DNA of 64,000 nt from Rhizobium sp. JAB6 (lineage in GTDB: Bacteria; Pseudomonadota; Alphaproteobacteria; Rhizobiales; Rhizobiaceae), in the NCBI RefSeq assembly GCF_003024605.1, contig NZ_PYJQ01000010.1, positions 372,001 to 436,000 of the forward strand, in the 5' to 3' direction. Under the pieces are notes generated by a model. The model did no database searches. It saw only the letters and a list, made by a program, of their open reading frames with translations, and was not told where the DNA came from. Below are positions 8,374 through 15,769 of this stretch, in pieces. Position numbers and translations under genes: made by a program. Within the stretch, counting starts at the first letter, position 1. Every line of letters begins with the position of its first letter.

Positions 8374-10017
8374 TTGATCATACTTGCGGCACCCGAGCGA
8401 AGACGCGCTGTTTCCGGCGGGGCGCTCAGCCTCGCCGGCATTGTGCTCTTCGTCGGGATCGCCGTGCTCGTCCTGCTCGCCGCCGGAATCGAATCCGGCG
8501 GCGACACCTCGCTCATAGACCCGTATCTGCTGCGCATCCTGCGTTTCACACTGCTGCAGGCGGTCCTTTCGACGCTGCTCTCCATTCTGCTCGCCATTCC
8601 GGTCGCGCGCGCGTTGGCGCGCCAGCCCCGCTTTCCCGGCCGGCTATGGCTGATCCGGCTGATGGCCGTGCCCATGGGCCTGCCGGTGCTGATCGGCGCG
8701 CTCGGCCTGCTCGGCATCTGGGGCCGGCAGGGATTGTTCAACCAGGCGCTTGCAGCACTCGGCCTGTCGCAGCCCGTCAGCATCTATGGCCTTGCCGGCA
8801 TCCTGCTTGCGCATGTCTTCTTCAATATGCCGCTGGCGTGCCGGCTGATGCTGGCCGGGCTGGAGCGAGTGCCGGCGGAATATTGGCTCATGGCCGGCGG
8901 GCTGGGCATGCGGCCCGCCTCGATCTTCCGCTTCATCGAATGGCCTATCCTGCGTGGCCTCATTCCCGGAATCGCCGGCCTCATCTTCATGCTGTGCGCC
9001 ACCAGCTTCACGCTGGTTCTGATCCTCGGTGGCGGCCCGGCCGCGACGACGCTGGAAGTGGCGATCTACCAGGCGCTCCGCTTCGATTTCGATCCCGGCC
9101 GCGCCGTCATGCTGTCGCTGCTGCAGATCGCCGTTACCCTCCTTGTGCTCGGCGCCATGACGCTGTTTCGCGCTCCCGACGATCATGGACTCACAGGGGG
9201 GCGGGCGCTGAACCGCATCGATGGACAGGGGATGGCTGGGCGGAGCATCGATGCCGCGCTGCTGGCCGCGGCTGCGCTCTTTCTCGGCATGCCGCTCGCT
9301 TCGGTTGTCGTGACCGGCCTTGAGGCCAATCTGTTCAAGCTCGTCGGCCAGCCAGTCTTCCTGCAGGCGGCAATCACAAGTCTTGCCATCGCGCTTGCCG
9401 CCGGACTTCTGGCCGTGCTGATATCCTTCGCGATCATTCGCGCCCGCTCCGTGATATCGGCAGAACGCCGAAAGACCCTCGGCCTACGCGGTCTGGCACT
9501 CGCATTGGGCGCAAGCTCTTCCCTCATCCTGCTGGTACCGCCGATCGTGCTGGCAACCGGCTGGTTCCTGACGCTCAGGCCATTGGGCGATCCCAGTCGC
9601 TTTGCAGCCATCCTGATCGTCATCATCAACGCGCTAATGGCGCTGCCCTTCGTCATTCGCGTCATCGAGCCAGCCTATGCGGTCCACGTCAGCCGCACCG
9701 GCCGATTGGCGGCAAGCCTCGGCCTTCACGGCATGGCTCGCCTGCGCATGGTTGACTGGCCCGGCCTGCGCAAACCGCTCTTCACGGCGCTCTCCTTCGC
9801 CATGGCCCTGTCGCTCGGCGATCTCGGCGCCGTCGCGCTCTTCGGCTCCGATAGCCTGATGACTCTGCCCTGGCTGGTTTATAGCAAGCTCGGCAGCTAC
9901 CGCACCAACGACGCCGACGGATATGCCTTGATCCTCGGCCTGATATGCCTTCTCCTGACCATTGCCGGAACGGTGGGCCAGGGCACCCCGAATGAGAAAA
10001 GCAGGCGACATGACTGA
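8374..10017 (+). CDS. thiP: Thiamine ABC transporter, fused permease
   Basis: A 547-residue inner-membrane permease made of two homologous binding-protein-dependent transport domains in one chain, as usual for ThiP. The EAA-like loops read EYWLMAGGLGMRPASIFRFIEWP in the first half and RLAASLGLHGMARLRMVDWP in the second. About 12 hydrophobic segments are visible. The start is TTG at 8374, only 4 nt after the thiB stop, and the gene overlaps the region just before thiQ. It moves thiamine across the membrane together with ThiQ. Confidence 0.94.
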   Translation: MIILAAPERRRAVSGGALSLAGIVLFVGIAVLVLLAAGIESGGDTSLIDPYLLRILRFTLLQAVLSTLLSILLAIPVARALARQPRFPGRLWLIRLMAVPMGLPVLIGALGLLGIWGRQGLFNQALAALGLSQPVSIYGLAGILLAHVFFNMPLACRLMLAGLERVPAEYWLMAGGLGMRPASIFRFIEWPILRGLIPGIAGLIFMLCATSFTLVLILGGGPAATTLEVAIYQALRFDFDPGRAVMLSLLQIAVTLLVLGAMTLFRAPDDHGLTGGRALNRIDGQGMAGRSIDAALLAAAALFLGMPLASVVVTGLEANLFKLVGQPVFLQAAITSLAIALAAGLLAVLISFAIIRARSVISAERRKTLGLRGLALALGASSSLILLVPPIVLATGWFLTLRPLGDPSRFAAILIVIINALMALPFVIRVIEPAYAVHVSRTGRLAASLGLHGMARLRMVDWPGLRKPLFTALSFAMALSLGDLGAVALFGSDSLMTLPWLVYSKLGSYRTNDADGYALILGLICLLLTIAGTVGQGTPNEKSRRHD

Positions 10018-10048
10018 GGGCAGGAGCAAGAAGGCAGGAGACATCGCC

Positions 10049-10738
10049 ATGGAAGGCGTCGAACTGCGCCTCGGCACCCATGACTTCCGTTTCGACTGCA
10101 CGTTGCCGCAGGGCAGGATCATCGCCATTGCCGGACCATCGGGATCGGGAAAATCGACCTTTCTCAATTTGCTGGCGGGGTTCGAGCAACCTGACCGCGG
10201 CCGGATCCTGCTTGCTGGACAGGACGTAAGCGGCCTGCATCCCGCCGAACGGCCGGTCTCCCTCGTCTTTCAGGACAATAACCTCTTTGCCCATCTCGAT
10301 CTCTTCACCAATGTCGGCCTCGGCATCAGCCCATCCCTGAAGCTTTCGAAGGAGGACCGGGAAAGGGTCTCGGAGGCTTTGGCGCGCGTTGGCCTGCCCG
10401 GCTTCGAAAAGCGCAAGCCGGGAACGCTGTCCGGCGGCGAGCGCCAGCGCGCCGCCTTCGCCCGGGCTCTGGTGCGCGATAAACCTATCCTGCTGTTGGA
10501 CGAGCCTTTCGCCGCGCTCGATCCCGGCCTGCGCTCCGGCATGGTCGAACTTCTGAAAGCCCTGCACCGTGAAACCGGCAATACGGTGCTGATCGTCTCG
10601 CACGATCCGGCCGAGGTACGGCGCCTTGCCGACCACGCCGTCTTCATCGACGGCGGCACGATCAAGCTCGCCGCACCCGTTAAAATCTTCCTGGAGACGG
10701 ATGGTATTCCGGCATTGACCACATTTCTGCAACATTGA
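10049..10738 (+). CDS. thiQ: Thiamine ABC transporter, ATP-binding protein
   Basis: The 229-residue cassette drives thiamine uptake through ThiP. Walker A is GPSGSGKST (residues 29-37), the Q-loop segment VFQDNNLFAH follows, then the signature LSGGERQR and Walker B ILLLDEPFAALDP with the switch His in VSHDP. The ATG at 10049 is chosen because GGAG lies 8 nt upstream and the product then starts like other ThiQ proteins. An in-frame ATG at 10010, overlapping the thiP stop, is an alternative. Last gene of the TPP-regulated operon; no clear terminator follows. Confidence 0.93.
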   Translation: MEGVELRLGTHDFRFDCTLPQGRIIAIAGPSGSGKSTFLNLLAGFEQPDRGRILLAGQDVSGLHPAERPVSLVFQDNNLFAHLDLFTNVGLGISPSLKLSKEDRERVSEALARVGLPGFEKRKPGTLSGGERQRAAFARALVRDKPILLLDEPFAALDPGLRSGMVELLKALHRETGNTVLIVSHDPAEVRRLADHAVFIDGGTIKLAAPVKIFLETDGIPALTTFLQH

Positions 10739-10854
10739 TCGTGTCATGGCAGCTTGCCGCCGGCTTTGCCTTAATTTCGTCTAGCCGAGCGGCTGAAAGT
10801 CCTCGGAAATGCTTGCTAAAATACAACGCCGCCACATTTAAACGGAGTCTCGCT

Positions 10855-10956
10855 ATGCAACCGGTGCCAAAATCGGCTACAGCAAAGGGTGGAGACCGTC
10901 CGGGCAAATGCGGATCGATGGGGGCAGAAATAACCTTTGTCGGCGTGCGACGATGA
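10855..10956 (+). CDS. Possible 33-residue basic small protein
   Basis: An ATG with GGAG 8 nt upstream opens a 33-codon frame ending in TGA at 10954-10956. The product is rich in Lys, Arg and Gly, with a single Cys, and has no signal peptide or membrane segment. It lies in the gap between thiQ and the M48 protease gene and ends about 50 nt before the protease start. I do not recognise it. The ribosome-binding site is the only positive evidence, and it could equally be leader sequence of the protease gene. Confidence 0.35.
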   Translation: MQPVPKSATAKGGDRPGKCGSMGAEITFVGVRR

Positions 10957-11008
10957 TCGGCCCGGTAAGGATCAACCGGATTTGGCGCCGAGTCGGCATG
11001 ACAGCGAA

Positions 11009-12541
11009 ATGAGTAGGATGCAGATCCTGAAGCAGAGCAAGCGAGCAGAACGAAGGATCGATACGACCGCCGCAGCCCGTTTGCGCCGCTTTATGCCCTT
11101 CCTTGCGGCCGCGGCGATGTTGAACAGCTGCCAGACGGTGCTGGACCAGTCCTATCAGCCGAGCGTTTCACCCTCCGCCAATCCGCAGATCGTTTCCGAA
11201 GTGCAGAAGAACGATCCGCGCGCGCAGATGGGCGCTCGCGAACATCCCCGTATCCTCGCAAGCTACGGCGGCGAATACAAGGACGCCAAGACGGAGCGCC
11301 TCGTCGCCCGCATCGCCGGCGCGCTGACGAGCGTGTCGGAAAATCCGCAGCAATCCTACCGCATCACCATTCTCAATTCGCCCTCCATCAACGCCTTCGC
11401 GCTGCCGGGCGGCTATCTCTATGTGACGCGCGGCCTGCTGGCGCTTGCCAATGATGCATCCGAAGTCGCCGCCGTGCTGTCGCACGAGATGGCGCACGTA
11501 ACAGCCAATCACGGCATCGAGCGGCAGAAGCGGGAAGAAGCCGAAGTCATCGCCAGCCGCGTCGTCGCCGAGGTCCTTTCGAGCGATCTGGCCGGCAAAC
11601 AGGCGCTTGCCCGCGGCAAGCTGCGTCTTGCCGCCTTCTCGCGCCAGCAGGAGCTGCAGGCCGATGAAATCGGCATCCGCACGCTCGGCCAGGCCGGCTA
11701 CGATCCTTACGCCGCCGCCCGCTTCCTGAATGCGATGGAGGACTACAGCCGCTTCATGTCGGCCAATTCCGACGTGGATCAGAGCCTGGACTTCCTTTCG
11801 AGCCATCCGAGCACGCCGCAGCGTATCGACCTTGCGAAGGCGCACGCGCGCGAATTCGGCGAAGAAGGCAAGGTCGGCGATACCGGCCGCGATTATTATC
11901 TCAACGGCATCGACGGCCTGCTCTATGGCGACAGCCCGGAGGAAGGCTATGTACGCGGCCAGACCTTCCTGCATGGCGGCCTCGGCATCCGTTTCGACGT
12001 GCCGCCCGACTTCCATATCGACAATAAGGTCGAAGCCGTCATGGCGACCGGCCCGGGCGACATCGCCATCCGCTTCGACGGCGTGGCCGACACCCAGAAC
12101 CAGAATCTGACGAACTATATTTCCAGTGGCTGGGTCACCGGCCTTGATCCCTCCTCGATCAGGTCGATCACCGTCAACGGCATGCCGGCCGCCACGGCGC
12201 GCGCCTCGGCCGATCGCTGGGATTTCGACGTGACTGTCATTCGCGACCGCACGCAGATCTTCCGCTTCTTAACGGCGGTGCCGAAGGGGAATATCGCCCA
12301 GCTCGATCAGACTGCCAATGTGCTGCGCGCAAGCTTCCGGCATATGACGCCGGAAGAGGCAGCCTCGCTGAAGCCGCTGCGCGTTCGCGTCGTCACCGTC
12401 AAGCCCGGCGACTCCATCACCACGCTCGCCGCCCGCATGATGGGCACCGACCGCAAGCTCGACCTGTTCAAGCTGATAAACGCCCTGCCGACCGGGGCAA
12501 ACGTTGCGCCGGGCGACAAGGTCAAGATCATTTCGGAATAG
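11009..12541 (+). CDS. M48 zinc metalloprotease lipoprotein with C-terminal LysM-like domain
   Basis: A BepA/LoiP-like peptidase, about 510 residues, probably active at the outer membrane or in the periplasm. A basic N-terminal stretch is followed by a hydrophobic segment ending in LNSC, a plausible though atypical lipobox near residue 41. The zinc motif HEMAH is near residue 160 and the third ligand is in the downstream QELQADEIG. The C-terminal 50 residues (TVKPGDSITTLAARMMG on) resemble LysM, suggesting peptidoglycan binding. The reading frame extends to a TTG at 10937, but the ATG at 11009 gives a better signal peptide; ATG 11018 is also possible. Family members degrade or assist assembly of outer-membrane proteins; the specific substrate is unknown. 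Confidence 0.88.
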   Translation: MSRMQILKQSKRAERRIDTTAAARLRRFMPFLAAAAMLNSCQTVLDQSYQPSVSPSANPQIVSEVQKNDPRAQMGAREHPRILASYGGEYKDAKTERLVARIAGALTSVSENPQQSYRITILNSPSINAFALPGGYLYVTRGLLALANDASEVAAVLSHEMAHVTANHGIERQKREEAEVIASRVVAEVLSSDLAGKQALARGKLRLAAFSRQQELQADEIGIRTLGQAGYDPYAAARFLNAMEDYSRFMSANSDVDQSLDFLSSHPSTPQRIDLAKAHAREFGEEGKVGDTGRDYYLNGIDGLLYGDSPEEGYVRGQTFLHGGLGIRFDVPPDFHIDNKVEAVMATGPGDIAIRFDGVADTQNQNLTNYISSGWVTGLDPSSIRSITVNGMPAATARASADRWDFDVTVIRDRTQIFRFLTAVPKGNIAQLDQTANVLRASFRHMTPEEAASLKPLRVRVVTVKPGDSITTLAARMMGTDRKLDLFKLINALPTGANVAPGDKVKIISE

Positions 12542-12552
12542 TAGCGGGGCGA

Positions 12553-12572
12553 CTTCTCCCGCGCGGGAGAAG
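12553..12572. terminator. Palindrome between convergent genes, possible bidirectional terminator
   Basis: A perfect 20-bp palindrome (CTTCTCCCGC then its reverse complement) sits in the 38-bp gap between the convergent M48 protease and rpoH2 genes. It can form a GC-rich hairpin for transcripts from either side. There is no T-run, so termination is inferred from position rather than a classical signal. Confidence 0.45.
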
Positions 12573-12579
12573 GGTGCAC

Positions 12580-13443
12580 TCAGGCGTAGCTGGCCATGCG
12601 GGGATCCGCATCCACCAAAGCGTTGCGGAGCTTGTCCATCGCGCGGCTTTCGATCTGGCGCACGCGCTCCTTGGAAATGCCGAGATCGGCGCCGAGCTCT
12701 TCAAGCGTCGCGCCGTCCTCGACCAGGCGGCGGGCCTGGATGATCTTCATTTCACGTTCGTTGAGATGCTTCAGCGCGGAGGCGAGCCAGACGCGCCGGC
12801 GCTCGCCATCTATCATGTCTGAAACCTGCTCGTCGGGAAGCGGCTCGTCGCTGATCAGGAAATCGATGCGCTCGGCACTTTCGGAATCACCGGCAATCGA
12901 AGGCGCCTGCAGCGAGGTATCGTTGCTGGAAAGGCGCGCATCCATCGTCTGCACATCCGCAAGGCTGACGCCGAGCGTGACGGCGATTTCCTCATGGATG
13001 GACTGAACGGTAACGCTGGAATTGCTGCGGGCAAGCTTGGCACGCAAGCGGCGCAGATTGAAGAACAGTGCTTTCTGGGCGGAACTGGTACCGCCCCGCA
13101 CGATCGACCAATTGCGCAGGATATAGTCCTGGATCGACGCCCGGATCCACCAGCTTGCATAGGTGGAGAAACGAACCTCCCGCTCCGGCTCGAAACGGGC
13201 GGCCGCTTCCAGCAGGCCGACATAGCCTTCCTGCACCAGATCGCTCATCGGCAGTCCGAAGTTACGGAACTTCCCCGCCATGGAAATGACGAGGCGCATA
13301 TGGGCGGTTGCGATCTGATTGCGGGCACCGCGATCGTCGTGGTCCTTCCAGCGTATGGCGAGATTATGCTCTTCGTCGCGATCGAGATAGGGAGCAGCCA
13401 TCGCAACTTTGATCATACGCCGATCTGCAGACATATTCGTCAT
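12580..13443 (-). CDS. rpoH2: RNA polymerase heat-shock-type sigma factor RpoH2
   Basis: A 287-residue group-3/RpoH sigma factor. Region 2 contains DLVQEGYVGLLEAAARFEPEREVRFSTYASWWIRASIQDYILRNWS. The RpoH box follows as KALFFNLRRLRAKL and region 4 ends with LEELGADLGISKERVRQIE. The APYLDRDEEHNLA N-terminus matches the RpoH2 subgroup of rhizobia better than RpoH1. The ATG at 13443 is preferred because AGGAG lies 6 nt upstream; an ATG at 13449 abuts that site. In Sinorhizobium rpoH2 is part of the general stress response under the ECF sigma RpoE2; I could not find a clean GGAAC-N16/17-CGTT promoter here. Three palindromes at 13571-13617 lie upstream. Confidence 0.9.
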   Translation of the reverse strand: MTNMSADRRMIKVAMAAPYLDRDEEHNLAIRWKDHDDRGARNQIATAHMRLVISMAGKFRNFGLPMSDLVQEGYVGLLEAAARFEPEREVRFSTYASWWIRASIQDYILRNWSIVRGGTSSAQKALFFNLRRLRAKLARSNSSVTVQSIHEEIAVTLGVSLADVQTMDARLSSNDTSLQAPSIAGDSESAERIDFLISDEPLPDEQVSDMIDGERRRVWLASALKHLNEREMKIIQARRLVEDGATLEELGADLGISKERVRQIESRAMDKLRNALVDADPRMASYA

Positions 13444-13570
13444 ATGCATCTCCTGGGTTTCGGCCTCAAATCGTCTCTATGCCGCGGTCGACGAAAAGGG
13501 CAGCAAGCGTCGTTTCCGAACATCGCTGCTCGGATGGAAATCAATGAATGAAATTGCAAATTGGAAACCG

Positions 13571-13617
13571 ATTATCGCCGGATAATCGATGACTAGTCTA
13601 GTTCGATCTCATCGAAC
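13571..13617. promoter_or_regulatory. Three consecutive palindromes upstream of rpoH2
   Basis: The 401-bp gap between rpoH2 and carD holds ATTATC-GCCG-GATAAT (13571-13586), GACTAGTC (13591-13598) and GTTCGAT-CTC-ATCGAAC (13601-13617). They are about 130-170 bp from the rpoH2 start and head to tail within 47 bp. This could be a regulator-binding region or a folded leader. The remainder of the gap holds only the carD terminator. Confidence 0.35.
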
Positions 13618-13792
13618 GGATCTGGCGAATGAAGCATCTTCAGATCGCCGGGGAGCTTCGAGTGAAAACGCATAGGCCGGTCCTCGTGAATGTCTATAAG
13701 ACGGCCCATCTGGATAAGCGCTCCACAGGAGCTAGCCCACACGGACCGCCAACACGGGGGATAAACGCATCAGAACGGAAAAGGTTCCAAAG

Positions 13793-13821
13793 AAAAAACC
13801 CGGCACGAAGGCCGGGTTTTT
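13793..13821 (-). terminator. Rho-independent terminator after carD
   Basis: Hairpin CCCGGC-ACGAAG-GCCGGG (13799-13816). On the minus strand, carD's direction, the stem is followed by a T-run from the A stretch at 13793-13798. T residues also follow on the plus strand (13817-13821), so it could work in both directions. Confidence 0.85.
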
Positions 13822-13844
13822 GAAGCGCTATCGGCGTCTCGCCC

Positions 13845-14417
13845 TTATGCGGCTTCGTCCTGCGAATCGTCTTCGTCGACGACTTTGCCGCGCTTTGGTC
13901 CCTTGTTCAGATTGGTTTCGACAAGGCGAACAGCTTCGGTTTCCGACATCTTGTTGACGGCGGCGATTTCGCGCGCCATGCGGTCAAGAGCGGCCTCGTA
14001 AAGCTGACGTTCGGAATAAGACTGCTCCGGCTGGTTCTCGGCACGATAGAGATCGCGAACGACCTCCGCGATCGAGATCAGATCGCCGGAATTGATCTTG
14101 GCATCGTATTCCTGCGCGCGGCGCGACCACATGGTGCGCTTTACGCGGGCCTTGCCCTGCACGACCTTCAATGCACGCTCGACGAAATCGGTCTCGGAAA
14201 GCTTGCGCATGCCGATGCTCATGGCCTTGGCCACCGGCACCTTCAGGCGCATCTTGTCTTTCTCGAAGTCGATTACGAACAGCTCGAGCTTCATGCCTGC
14301 GACTTCCTGTTCTTCGATCGCAGTGATCGTGCCGACACCGTGGGCCGGATAAACGATCGCTTCACCAGTCTTGAAGCCATGGCGTGCTGCTGAAGGTTTT
14401 TTCTGCTGGGTCGTCAT
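13845..14417 (-). CDS. carD: CarD/CdnL-family transcription regulator
   Basis: A 190-residue protein that binds RNA polymerase beta and stabilises open complexes, mainly at growth and rRNA promoters. The N-terminal RNAP-interacting Tudor-like domain is visible as GEAIVYPAHGVGTITAIEEQEVAGM. The rest is helical, with the conserved segment VKRTMWSRRAQEYDAKINSGDLISIAEVVRDLY, and ends in an acidic tail. The ATG at 14417 has GGGAG upstream; a TTG three codons earlier is less likely. It lies between fdxA and rpoH2 on the same strand and ends in a clear terminator, so it is probably its own transcription unit. Confidence 0.93.
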   Translation of the reverse strand: MTTQQKKPSAARHGFKTGEAIVYPAHGVGTITAIEEQEVAGMKLELFVIDFEKDKMRLKVPVAKAMSIGMRKLSETDFVERALKVVQGKARVKRTMWSRRAQEYDAKINSGDLISIAEVVRDLYRAENQPEQSYSERQLYEAALDRMAREIAAVNKMSETEAVRLVETNLNKGPKRGKVVDEDDSQDEAA

Positions 14418-14816
14418 TCTTTTCAAAAACTCCCTGTTACGCGCCCCGTTAGGGCCGGGGTGCCGGGTCAGTCAGGCCCGGATGAGACGGACGTACCGTC
14501 GGGTCACTTCATCCTGGTCCAGCCAGACTTATGCAAACAGAAACCCACCCATCGCGATCAAGGACCCGACAACACAAACGGTTGATATGTCAAGGAAACC
14601 GCGTACGGATTGGTGATTTGCTTTCGTGATGGTTTTGGGCATGCGAAATGCCGCTGTGGATCAGTGTGGCGACCCTATCACAAAAATCTGAGGAAATCAA
14701 TAATTTGCTGCGCACGCGCCAAAATGGCCACGTTGACCGGCCCGCGGCCCAACGGCAATGATTCGCTTTCTGCGATATCGACTACACCCTTATCGAGGGC
14801 CTGTCACGGCCATCGA
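14418..14816. other. 399-bp spacer between carD and fdxA, no gene seen
   Basis: No reading frame with a credible ribosome-binding site was found on either strand. The half next to carD is GC-rich with short inverted segments (CCCCGTTAGGGCCGGGG around 14445-14460) and is presumably the carD promoter and leader. The half next to fdxA is more AT-rich and would contain the fdxA 3' end signals, but no hairpin with a T-run is evident. Confidence 0.5.
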
Positions 14817-15155
14817 TCAATCGCCCGAACCGGGATTGGCCGAGAAATATTTCTCGAATTTTCCCTGTTCGCCATCCATCTCCTTGGCTTCCGGCAGCGG
14901 GTCGCGCTTGACCGTGATGTTCGGCCAGATGGCAGCATATTCCGCATTGACCTTCAGCCACTTATCGAGACCGGGCTCCGTATCGGGCTTGATCGCCTCG
15001 GCAGGACATTCCGGTTCGCAGACGCCGCAATCGATGCATTCGTCGGGATGGATGACCAGGAAGTTCTCGCCCTCGTAGAAGCAGTCGACGGGGCAGACTT
15101 CCACACAATCGGTATATTTGCAGCGGACGCAATTGTCGGTCACGACATATGTCAT
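14817..15155 (-). CDS. fdxA: 7Fe ferredoxin FdxA
   Basis: A 112-residue soluble electron carrier. The N-terminus MTYVVTDNCVRCKYTDCVEVCP and the second cluster motif CIDCGVCEPECPAEAI give the Cys pattern of ferredoxins with one 3Fe-4S and one 4Fe-4S cluster. The long C-terminal extension (about 50 residues after the second cluster) is characteristic of this FdxA type. The reading frame is open further upstream, but the ATG at 15155 with GGAG 7 nt before it is the usual start. It follows the helicase and S4 genes on the same strand. Its redox partner is unknown. Confidence 0.95.
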   Translation of the reverse strand: MTYVVTDNCVRCKYTDCVEVCPVDCFYEGENFLVIHPDECIDCGVCEPECPAEAIKPDTEPGLDKWLKVNAEYAAIWPNITVKRDPLPEAKEMDGEQGKFEKYFSANPGSGD

Positions 15156-15361
15156 GAAGCACTCCAGGAATGTATCTAGCTTCCGCGGATGCGCAACCTG
15201 GAACGTCGCGCCTTTCCTCGGAGCCGAACGGGCAGACGAATGCATCACGCGCAGACGCGCCGTCCGGCTGGTTACCGGCAGGTTGATCGTGAGGTATCGA
15301 CTTTGTTACCCAATTTCAAGGACAAACAATCGCGAAAACCGCCGGCAACAGGCAGAGTTTT

Positions 15362-15766
15362 CTAATCATCGTCGGAGGTGAGGCGATCGATCGCACGCCG
15401 GTCCCTTTTCGTGGGCCTGCCGCTGCCGGGTGCGCGCAACGCCTGCTCGAACGGGGTGAGGCGTTTTGTCTCATCCGGCGGCGGCGTCAGATCTTCGTAA
15501 AGCAGCCTGGCTTCCTCGAAAGGACCCCTGCGCTCGCCAGCCGACCGCACGATCAGCACGATATCCCGCCGCTCCAGCGAGAGCTCGATGCGGTCGCCGG
15601 CCTTGACGCCGAAACTCGACTGCACGACCCGCTCGCCATTCACCCTGACGCTGCCGTTCTGCACATAGAGCTGCGCCAACGAGCGGGATTTCACCATACG
15701 GGCAAAGAACAGCCATTTGTCGATGCGCTGGCGCGAACCGGAAAATGGCTGTTTCTCGTCCGTCAT
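15362..15766 (-). CDS. S4-domain RNA-binding protein, Hsp15-like
   Basis: A 134-residue basic protein with an S4 domain near the N-terminus: QRIDKWLFFARMVKSRSLAQLYVQNGSVRVNGERV (about residues 13-47). It matches the HslR/Hsp15 family, which rescues stalled 50S subunits carrying nascent chains. The C-terminal half is charged with an acidic end (TSDDD). The start is 3 nt from the helicase stop, so both are one transcription unit and both likely handle RNA or ribosomes. Confidence 0.9.
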   Translation of the reverse strand: MTDEKQPFSGSRQRIDKWLFFARMVKSRSLAQLYVQNGSVRVNGERVVQSSFGVKAGDRIELSLERRDIVLIVRSAGERRGPFEEARLLYEDLTPPPDETKRLTPFEQALRAPGSGRPTKRDRRAIDRLTSDDD

Positions 15767-15769
15767 GAC

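Noticed and set aside
13629..13823. 64-codon plus-strand frame before carD's terminator
   Set aside because: No ribosome-binding site and it runs into the terminator hairpin; probably chance.
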